64,000 bases of DNA. Source: Nemertoderma westbladi (taxonomy: Eukaryota; Xenacoelomorpha; Nemertodermatida; Nemertodermatidae). The notes under the pieces were generated by a model. The model saw nothing but the letters and a program-made list of their open reading frames with translations, did not search any database and was not told the DNA's origin. Both the position numbers and the translations under genes were made by a program. Below are positions 22,261-30,510 of this stretch, piece after piece. Where the stretch lies: contig JAUCBJ010000877.1 in assembly GCA_032718475.1 (NCBI GenBank), positions 186,001 to 250,000 of the forward strand, read 5' to 3'. How positions within the stretch are numbered: the first letter of the stretch is position 1; each line of letters opens with the position of its first letter.

Positions 22261-22420
22261 CTAACGGCACTACGTACCCTCTTACTACTTCTACTAACTC
22301 CTCTAGCTAACGGCACTACGTACCCTCTTACTATCCCTACTAACTCCTCTAGCTAACGGTACTACATACCCTCTTACTACCCCTACTACTCCTCTAGCTA
22401 ACGGTACTACGTACCCTCTT
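22261..22420. repeat. 46-bp tandem repeat
   Basis: About 3.5 units start with CTAACGGCAC or CTAACGGTAC at 22261, 22307, 22353 and 22398. Each contains TACGTACCCTCTTACTA, the phrase that also begins the 63-bp units downstream, so the two arrays are related. Confidence 0.85.
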
Positions 22421-22545
22421 CCTCTACATCTACTTCCTCTACTCTATCTACATCTTATCTCCTCTACGTCTCCTCGCCTGCACGTGACGCTCTGAGTGCC
22501 GGCAAAGTGGGTATGTTAATTGTGTGGTCTATTACAACCAGTACC

Positions 22546-22788
22546 TACGTACCCTCTTACTACGTCTATCTGCATGGCGCTTGCGGTGCCCACAACCACG
22601 AACGGTACTACGTACCCTCTTACTACGTCTATCTGCATGGCGCTTACGGTGCCCACAACCACAAACGGTACTACGTACCCTCTTACTACGTCTATCTGCA
22701 TGGCGCTTACGGTGCCCACAACCACAAACGGTACTACGTACCCTCTTACTACGTCTATCTGCATGGCGCTTACGGTGCCCACAACCAC
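22546..22788. repeat. 63-bp tandem repeat, four units
   Basis: Units start at 22546, 22609, 22672 and 22735 and are almost identical. Because 63 is a multiple of three, four frames stay open through the array, giving overlapping repetitive pseudo-proteins. There is no sign that any is translated. Confidence 0.9.
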
Positions 22789-22983
22789 TCTACTACTACC
22801 TCTACTCTGCTAATACTAACCCTAATTAACATACCCTACTCTTAAATCAAACACGTCATCACGCACGTGCCCTACTTATTCAACGCACCCCTGTACCCTT
22901 CTCATCTCTCCCATCTTCCTCCTCTAGCTCACCCTACTTGTTTCCTCTAGCTTGTTCTCTTGTTCCTGTATGTTCTTGGTTGT

Positions 22984-23395
22984 TTATACTGCGGATATTT
23001 TGTAATGGGGGAATGTCACCCTGTCCCCCCCCACCAGTGTAATGTTTGGTACTGGGGTTGATGTTAATATATTGGGGCCCATCCATCTATCTGCAATATC
23101 CCCTTCAACCTGGTCTATGTTATGTCCCTGTGTATTATAGTCATGCTGCCGTACTGATATAGGCCTACCCACTTCTTGCCTACCTACCGGTATGTACTCC
23201 GCGACTTCCGGGTTTAATCCCGTCGTCCGCGCTACCCTATCGCCTATTCTATCTCTCCCAGCATGGCCTATAATAGTATGTGCAGTAAGGCCTACAGTAT
23301 GTCCTGCAGTCTGCATGTGCCCTTCCGAACCGAAGTTTAATTCTCTCAAATCTCGAATCTCCCCGTGACTACCGTACTCTCGATCGGCAGCTACA
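22984..23395 (-). pseudogene. Outer BEL gag, C-terminal part
   Basis: The open frame runs from the insertion point at 23395 to a stop at 22984, about 137 residues, ending ...PHYKISAV. It continues in the same frame from the gag segment right of the inserted element (33861 onward) once a single copy of the CTACA target duplication is allowed for. It is hydrophilic and without a recognised domain. It shows where the insertion interrupted the gene. Confidence 0.75.
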
Positions 23396-23936
23396 TATTC
23401 CCCACTGCTGGCTGATGAACCTGTGAGCCGCTAATAACGCGTAGCTCCCGCCCTTCCCGAACCCATGATAATAAAGTTGAATAGATCTTAGAATGATGTT
23501 GTTATGCATAAGTGAGTTTTATGGGCCGGTCTGTGAGTGACTGATGTTGAATGTCTGAAAAGGCAGAAACTACGGTAGAAGCAATGGCACGCTGTCAGGT
23601 ACACTGCAGAAGGAATAATGCAGAGGTTGAGAAACGCCCGGCCTTATAGGTTCTGGCGGTAGAACCGTTAGCGAATGGGAGACAACAGCCACTCACAGAG
23701 CGCGGTATGATATACACCTATAAATAGCACCCAATCATGACACAGTAATACCATGGCTACGCTACACCTACTGTAAGGGCCGGTGGCAATGCTGTAATAG
23801 GTGAAGCGGCCGAAATGGTAGAACTATTGGTATTGTGGGTAGTTAAATGGGGAAAGAGAGATGAGGGAATATTGGAAATTGAAGCCCCTACCCATATAAT
23901 GGTTCTTATGGCCGGGATGGCTGGGCTACGGTCACA
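23396..23936 (-). repeat. 3' LTR of the inner BEL element
   Basis: 541 bp, plus-strand ends TATTCCCCAC and CTACGGTCACA. It is flanked on the left by CTACA and pairs with 33315-33855. Confidence 0.95.
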
Positions 23937-23987
23937 CTCCCCCCTAAGGAATTTGAGAGGTTGCGGAACAACCTCGCAAATTTCCTT
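23937..23987 (-). promoter_or_regulatory. Polypurine tract and hairpin of the inner element
   Basis: On the coding strand CCTTAGGGGGGAG ends exactly at the LTR. The tract overlaps the foot of a long hairpin (about 23946-23987) whose inner part is GAGGTTG-CGGAA-CAACCTC on the plus strand. Confidence 0.75.
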
Positions 23988-26110
23988 ATACCCAAAAGAC
24001 TTAGCCTGCTGGTTGACATGTTGCAGTTGAATGGACTATTCCCTCCCTTGGACATACTGCTGATAGTACTTACCCTTGGTTAACACTGACTAGACTTTGG
24101 GAGAATCCCTACTGTAGTCCCAAGGGGCAGATGGGTACATGTTCTCGCTTCGTCGGGGACTAGGCGATTACATTCTTGTTTCCTTACCTGTGGTGCTAGA
24201 GGCGCTAACTTTACCTCGATTGCTAGGTAACGAAACTGCAGCCGGGCGCGCGGGTGTAACTGCGGAGCAGTACACCCTAGGTTACACTAACCATTTTTGC
24301 CAGCTGTGGAGCAGGCAAGAACAGGTACTACGACGGAGCCGATACCTATGACCTTACCTTGCTGAGTCAATGTCTCTTGATCTTCGCCAGAGGGGAGACA
24401 CATCAAGCAACTTACCGCGTATCTTTGGCAAGCACTAGCGTGTCTGAGAGCTAAACGACGGATCGTCGCTCCTTGGTACATGAACAGGCGTGAATTCATG
24501 TACCCCAGACTGCCTGTGAGAACTAAATGCGCTTTTTAGCCCACACAGAGAAATGTACATACTTCACTGTATGTACATCCCCAGTATTAGCGCCAAGCAG
24601 CGGAACTGCTAAGTCGCTAACTATGACCCATGTTGACGGAGCCAACATGGTGGTTTGCCGCCTTAGAATGATCCCGTTGTTAAAATGGGTTGTCAGTGGT
24701 CTCATGTCCATCAAATTCGCCCCTACCGTATTAGGTTTAATAAAGTAAGAAAATTTTAAGAACATGGAGCACTTTATTAATTTACAATAAACTATTGGTG
24801 GATGGTATGACTAAATTTTACTATGCACAAATTTTGAATTTAATAGGGCATATCTTTCTCTTTAGGTCGAGCGCTCTAAGCTATATAACACTGATAGCCG
24901 ACCCTTCACGTTCTAGAACGGTAATTACATAAGTTGTCACGTAAACACGGTTTCACACTTTATAACATACATTTTGGACATTGCGGTGGGATAATCTTCA
25001 ACCAGATACGCGTAGAAAGTAGAACCCGCGTGTCATATCCTTTAGTTGATTGGCATTGGGAACCATAGCTATAATCTAAGCCAACAAGGCTTAACTCGCG
25101 ATAACTCAGATTGTGCTAGCTATGGTTTGTATGTGACAAGGCAGTGTCTTGATGAGACTCAGATGTTAAATAGCGTGGCGCAATATTAATCCAATTCCTT
25201 GTCACAATGAATAATAATGGTGGTTGGTGGTGCTAATATAGGTTTCACTTAGCCTAAGAAGAATGCTATCCTAGTAATAGCCTACATACGTTGCGCGTAA
25301 TGTGCCTATAAGTAAGAGGCACAGACCTATATTACACTATAGAAGTTTGCTATAATTATACATAGTGCTAGGTACATAATTAATTAGAAATAGAAGAGTT
25401 AGGGCTAATTAACAAATGACATTGTTAATTAGAGTGGCGCTATGCCGTAGAGCGCGGAGCCCTCTACAAACATAGCTTTTAGGGGTAGCCTCGCTCACCG
25501 ATTGCGGCACAATCGGATAGGCATATCCCTGCGGTGGAATATTCAAGTGCACACTGACAGCTGTGCCTCCCGTGGTGGGTTTGCCCTTTACAGGGTTTAC
25601 CACGCGTCCTAGAGACCCAGTCAGTTTTTAGTTACTGAAGACTACGGAGTAATCCTAGTAACATTAGCTGTCTATGGAATAGACATAGTTGAGCTGTCCC
25701 GGAGTGGACATTATAGTACTAGCAGCCTATAAAGCAGGCCTAGCTACATCGTCTACGGAGTAGACATAAGGTTGTCCATTAAGTGGACATAAGTAAGTGG
25801 TCTACAGAATAGACCTAAAGCTATCCACGGAGTGGATGTAAGTAAGCGATCTATGGAATAGATCTAAAGCTAAAGCTGTCCACGGAGTGGACCTAAGTAC
25901 ACAGTCTACGGGGTAGACCTATGTTGTCCTTTAAATAGGCACATAAAGCTGTCCATAGAGAGGACATTAAGTTGAGTTTATTAAGTCTATTGAATAGACA
26001 TAAAGGAGAGTTTGTTAAAGTCTACGGAGTAGACATTGAGTTTATGATAATCCACTGGTGGATATCATCCTTCGCACCAGTTGTCGATATCTGCTGTCGA
26101 TGCGAAGTTG
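23946..26110 (-). repeat. Chain of short hairpins in the 3' non-coding region of the inner BEL element
   Basis: More than 20 inverted repeats follow one another. From 25670 to 26063 they are about 15 nt long and evenly spaced: GTCTATGGAATAGAC (25670), GTCTACGGAGTAGAC (25751 and 26020), GTCCATTAAGTGGAC (25774), ATCCACGGAGTGGAT (25823), GATCTATGGAATAGATC (25848), GTCCACGGAGTGGAC (25878), GTCTACGGGGTAGAC (25904) and others. Stem bases change in pairs, so pairing is kept while sequence varies. Left of this lie longer hairpins with related CGGA-type loops: 24252-24277, 24596-24610, 24628-24650, 25447-25467 and 25498-25516. On the coding strand the usual loop is TCC closed by C-G or T-A. The function is unknown. 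Confidence 0.85.
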
Positions 26111-26167
26111 AGAGGATTTTGGTTTTTTGCCACCCATCCTCCCCCCAGACGGCTGCCCCGTCTTTAA

Positions 26168-29100
26168 TTAGGGCGCGCATTCCAATAGGCAGCAGTTGCC
26201 TATTGGTCGCTTGTAGGTGCGCTCAGCTCCGCTGCCAAGGCTGACCTCGACGGAACGCACTCGGCCGTCTGCGCCTGGGTAGCAGCGCACGATCCTGGCC
26301 ATGCACCAGTCTTTCTTGAGTAGGATATCATCGGTAACCAGTATGAGGTCGCCCGGTTTGAGGTCCCTCTGCTCCGTCCTCCACTTTCGTCGCTTGTGGA
26401 GAGTGGGTATGTATTCTTGTACCCACCGACGTTGATACTCGTCCGCGAGCGCTTGTACCACCCGCCAGGACTTGCGTGAATAGAGTTCATTAGGGTCCCA
26501 CTCCCCCCGTCGCATCATCTGAGCTGGTCGTCGCAACAGTAGATGGTTGGGTGTGAGAACCTCGAGTGACATTGGGTCGTCATTGAGCGCGCAGAGTGGT
26601 CTGCTGTTCATAATTTGTTCGCCCTCTGCAAAGACAGTGCGGAGCACGTCCTCCGTGACGATGTGCCCTCTGAGTAGTGCCAGCATCAGGCGTTTGGAAC
26701 TTCCAATGAGACGTTCCCAAACTCCGGCGGTGTGTGGTGCATAGGGCGTAGTGTGTACCCAGTCCACACCTTCGCGGCGCATTGCAAGAGCCACTTCCTT
26801 GGCATTGAAGGTACACCTGGCTTCTTTGAGCTCCGCCTCTGCACCGATGAAATTTCCCCCATTATCGGAAGCCATGCGCTTGATCTTTCCACATCGATTG
26901 ATGAAGCGTCGAAGGGCGTTGATGAAAGCGCTGGCCGAGGCGTCGACTGCAAGTTCCAAGGCGATGGCTCGGGTATTGTAGCAAACGAAAATGATGCCGT
27001 ACGATTTCCGCTGCTGTCGATAAACCTTTACCACTGTCGGCCCGAACATATCAGTTCCTGTATAGGTAAATGGTGGTTCATACTCTATTGTTCGTTCGGG
27101 TGGAAGCGGCGCCATCACTTGGGTTACTCGTTCTTTCCGCACTAAACGGCAGGTAGAACAAGAGTTTATAGTCTGTTTGATTGATCGGCGCACCGCTGGA
27201 ATCCAGTACGTGCGTCTCACGTAAGCAAGAGTTGCGTCAGTACCCCCATGCATCACCCGCTGGTGACTATCGTTGATGATCTGCTGCGTCACTGGGCTCT
27301 GCCGCGGTAGTATTACGGGCTTGCTTGGAATTATCTGACATCCTGCCCGTCGTACTCGTGAGTCCATGACCAGGACTCCTTCCTGGTTTAGTGTTGGTGA
27401 CAACGATTTGATTAGGCTATCCATCGGAATGGGTTTCCCAGATGCTAACCGTCCTATCTCCTGTGTGTATGCCAGTCGCTGGACATACTTAATGACAGCC
27501 ACCTTGGCTCCCTTCCAGTCTATAATGGGCTTGTCTCCAGTACGCCCTTGTCTGATATAGGCGAACCAGGCCCTGAAGTAGGCTGCCAGCTTCACAGTCT
27601 TATACCATGAAGAGCTATGACTCAAGAGTTTTCCTGTTGGTGTCATCAGTGTACTAGTAGTAGCGAAGCACACGGTCTCCACCTTGACCTCTGGATCTTC
27701 TGGGTCTAACTTGGGAGATTGACCTTTGTCCAGGAATTCCGGCCACTTCCCCTCATCACGGAGAAAAGAGGGTCCATGCTGCCAGAGCGTCTCCAACTCC
27801 TTAGATGGGACTTTGAGGGTTCCCCGGGACACTAGGTCGGCTGGGTTCTGGTCTGTCAGGCAGAAGTGCCACTTATTAAGGTTGGGCGTGGCACGTATCT
27901 CGTCCACTCTATGAGCAACGAAAACTTTGAATCTTCGTGATTCATTTTGAATGTAGCGAAGCACAACAGTGGAATCCGTCCAATACTTTACTTCTCGCTC
28001 ATTCTTAAGAGCTTTTCGTACTTGTTGAGCTGCGCGTGTGGCCATAAGTGCAGCCATCAGCTCTAATCGCGGGATTGTCACTAGTTTTAGTGGAGCAGTT
28101 CTGGCCTTACTGAAGATCAGACGTGGTTGCAGGTTGTTCTCTCCTCCTTGAACCACGTATATCACGGCCCCATATCCCTTAGTCGATGCGTCTGAGAAGG
28201 CATGCAGGACCACTTCGGACATATTCCCATCCGAGAAGTACGGTCGCAGTATACTTAGCCTTCTAGTATCCTTGAGAACTTCGAGCCAAGCTCTCCACTT
28301 GATTTTGAGCTGTTCTTGGAGTTCCTCATCCCATCTGAACTTCCCCAGATATGCTTTGCGAAGGATATGCCTTCCCACCACCAGGTTAGGTGATGCTAAC
28401 CCTATGGGGTCATACATCCTCGCGATGTATGATAGGTAATTCCGTAATGTATGCTTTGTCATAGCTGTCTCGTTGAAGATATACACGAGATTATCGTTGA
28501 TCCTATCCCATGAAATCCCAAGCACTCTGGCCTCAGGCTCTGCCGAAGCCTCCGTCAATATCCGGTTGACTTCCCCTGAGGCTGCGTCTGGCTGGCTCCT
28601 ACCCTCCGCTAGAGGTTGTAGGCTTATAGGAGCCATGTTCTCACTTTGTTTGAGAAGGCCTGTGGATTTATCCTCTGGGGCCATCTCGGCGTCAAATTCG
28701 GGACAATTCGACTTGAACTGCCTCAGCCAGAATCCTCCCCGCCGTAGAATCTCTACCGCTTCCTTCGCTAGGCTGAGGATTTGTTCAGTCGAGTTGGCTG
28801 ATTGCAGACCATCGTCTACATAGAAGTTCTCCCTAATCATGCGGATTACCTCTTGTGAGAATTCGATGAGAACATTCTTGTCAAAGGTGGTTTGCCGTAG
28901 TTTATCTGTGGCGATGAACGGCGAACACTTGGCGCCAAAGATGTGGACCAACATCTTGAATTTCTTTGGCACCTCGTTCGGGTTATCGCTGTCGTGCCAG
29001 AGGAATCGGAGGCTATCGCTGTCCTCCTGATAGACCCGAACTTGGTGGAACATGGCCTCCACATCGCATGTGAAGGCCTTGGTTCCCTCTCTGAACCTCA

Positions 29101-30487
29101 TGAGCACATCTGCTCCTGTATTATAAATGTTGGGCCCCTCATGGAGATAGTCGTTCAGCGACTTCCCATGGTATTTGGCTGCAGCGTCGTTAACCAACCG
29201 GAGTTTATTGTTCTTCTTCACATCTACGGCGACATGAAGGGGTAAGTAATAGGTTCGAGTGGTATTGGGTTCCTGGTTCGCTAGCTGGACTGCCCACCCT
29301 CGATCTAGATACTTCTGAATGGTTCGATGAACAAACTGTTTCTTTCGCTCATCTCGGTTGAGCGTTACCTTGAATTTGCGTAGGCGCTCTACTGCCATGG
29401 ATTCATTGTTAGGTAACTGCCCATTCGGGTCTTTCCACAGCATTCTTGCTGTGTAGTGGCCATCTCGAAAGATGGTTGAATTTGTTAGTGCCTTGGTTGC
29501 TCTAACGTCCTCCTGGGATTGGCCAAGCGTCAGTTCATACAACCCTTCGCTATCCAGGTTGAAGAGGGTTGCTAGGTCTTGTGCCACCGTAGTGCCACTT
29601 GAGATCCCGGCTGTGTCAGTTGGGGTATAAGTGAGTTCATGGGATGTGATTGGTCTAGCTGGGCCCGGTTTTACTGATTTAATGATGTGGTTAGCAGTAA
29701 CAGCCTCTGTCGGGTTTGATATAGACGGTACCTTAGCCACCTTGCCAAGTAATACCCAACCCAGGGGTGTTCGTACAGCCTGGGGCTGATTTCTACCTGG
29801 ACCCTGAACTATCTCCAGCTCTGCATGTACCGGGAGACAGCACATCCCCAGCACCATGGTGACATATGGAAGATCCAATGGCGGAAGAGAGAAGTCGATG
29901 CCGTCCAGGTATGAGTACTGGGCTATCTCCTCCATTGTTGCTCTTTCGGCGGGAACGTTTACCTCGTCTATCACACGTACTGCTGGGCACTTAATTGAGA
30001 ACTCAGGCCCTGGCATAATAGAACTAACTGTACATTCCCCAACCGGCATGTTTATCTCCTGGTTCTTTAATGCAATAGTGCTTATATGCACGGTCTCTGG
30101 CTGTGTTGCAATATGCAACTGTTTCCGAACGACTTCACCTTGGATGTCGATTCCAGCACCGTTATCGACTAGTGCTAGGGTTGTCAGTGACCGTTTCCTC
30201 GATCCTGTCACTCTAACAGGAAGTATCTTAAGATACGTTGTCTCTCCATAATATCGATCCTGGAGAGATAAAGTGTTTATCACGCCTGTAGCCCCGGATT
30301 CAGCAGATTTCCCAGACTTTGCAGGCGCATAGGGACAGTTCGTTGAAAAGTGGCCTGTGGTCACACAATGCTTGCATGTACCATGATGCTTGTGGTAATT
30401 CCACTTGTCCTGTTGGCTTTGTGCTTGCCACACCCTGCAAGTTCTAGTAGGGTGACCTTTGTTTCTGAAATGGATCTGGCAGTCCAC
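26168..30487 (-). CDS. BEL/Pao pol: knuckle, protease, RT, RNase H, integrase
   Basis: This 1439-residue frame starts inside the coding unit (GTG; open further upstream to about 30560). Order: two Cys/His knuckles (CQIHFRNKGHPTRTC; CKHCVTTGHFSTNC); a retropepsin-like site LVDNGAG near residue 105, where the usual Ser/Thr after Asp is Asn; the Pao RT (LRLVNDAAAKYHGKSLND, FTCDVEAMFHQV, catalytic YVDD); RNase H (HAFSDASTKGYGAV, YWTDSTVVLRYI, PADLVSRG); and the integrase with HHCC-like H...CSTC, then catalytic D (TGTDMFGP), D (SDNGGNF) and E (GVWERLIGS). The C-terminal domain with KPGDLILVTDD is the one usual in Pao integrases. All catalytic residues except the unusual protease triad are present. 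Confidence 0.96.
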   Translation of the reverse strand: MDCQIHFRNKGHPTRTCRVWQAQSQQDKWNYHKHHGTCKHCVTTGHFSTNCPYAPAKSGKSAESGATGVINTLSLQDRYYGETTYLKILPVRVTGSRKRSLTTLALVDNGAGIDIQGEVVRKQLHIATQPETVHISTIALKNQEINMPVGECTVSSIMPGPEFSIKCPAVRVIDEVNVPAERATMEEIAQYSYLDGIDFSLPPLDLPYVTMVLGMCCLPVHAELEIVQGPGRNQPQAVRTPLGWVLLGKVAKVPSISNPTEAVTANHIIKSVKPGPARPITSHELTYTPTDTAGISSGTTVAQDLATLFNLDSEGLYELTLGQSQEDVRATKALTNSTIFRDGHYTARMLWKDPNGQLPNNESMAVERLRKFKVTLNRDERKKQFVHRTIQKYLDRGWAVQLANQEPNTTRTYYLPLHVAVDVKKNNKLRLVNDAAAKYHGKSLNDYLHEGPNIYNTGADVLMRFREGTKAFTCDVEAMFHQVRVYQEDSDSLRFLWHDSDNPNEVPKKFKMLVHIFGAKCSPFIATDKLRQTTFDKNVLIEFSQEVIRMIRENFYVDDGLQSANSTEQILSLAKEAVEILRRGGFWLRQFKSNCPEFDAEMAPEDKSTGLLKQSENMAPISLQPLAEGRSQPDAASGEVNRILTEASAEPEARVLGISWDRINDNLVYIFNETAMTKHTLRNYLSYIARMYDPIGLASPNLVVGRHILRKAYLGKFRWDEELQEQLKIKWRAWLEVLKDTRRLSILRPYFSDGNMSEVVLHAFSDASTKGYGAVIYVVQGGENNLQPRLIFSKARTAPLKLVTIPRLELMAALMATRAAQQVRKALKNEREVKYWTDSTVVLRYIQNESRRFKVFVAHRVDEIRATPNLNKWHFCLTDQNPADLVSRGTLKVPSKELETLWQHGPSFLRDEGKWPEFLDKGQSPKLDPEDPEVKVETVCFATTSTLMTPTGKLLSHSSSWYKTVKLAAYFRAWFAYIRQGRTGDKPIIDWKGAKVAVIKYVQRLAYTQEIGRLASGKPIPMDSLIKSLSPTLNQEGVLVMDSRVRRAGCQIIPSKPVILPRQSPVTQQIINDSHQRVMHGGTDATLAYVRRTYWIPAVRRSIKQTINSCSTCRLVRKERVTQVMAPLPPERTIEYEPPFTYTGTDMFGPTVVKVYRQQRKSYGIIFVCYNTRAIALELAVDASASAFINALRRFINRCGKIKRMASDNGGNFIGAEAELKEARCTFNAKEVALAMRREGVDWVHTTPYAPHTAGVWERLIGSSKRLMLALLRGHIVTEDVLRTVFAEGEQIMNSRPLCALNDDPMSLEVLTPNHLLLRRPAQMMRRGEWDPNELYSRKSWRVVQALADEYQRRWVQEYIPTLHKRRKWRTEQRDLKPGDLILVTDDILLKKDWCMARIVRCYPGADGRVRSVEVSLGSGAERTYKRPIGNCCLLECAP

Positions 30488-30510
30488 CTCGTCGCTGTAA
30501 TCTAAGGTTC

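Noticed and set aside
22546-22788. CRISPR-like direct repeats
   Set aside because: Units are contiguous with no variable spacers, and the context is eukaryotic retroelement DNA.
22507-22845. Several overlapping repetitive proteins on both strands over the 63-bp array
   Set aside because: A repeat length divisible by three keeps many frames open at once; no frame is favoured and none has flanking coding sequence.
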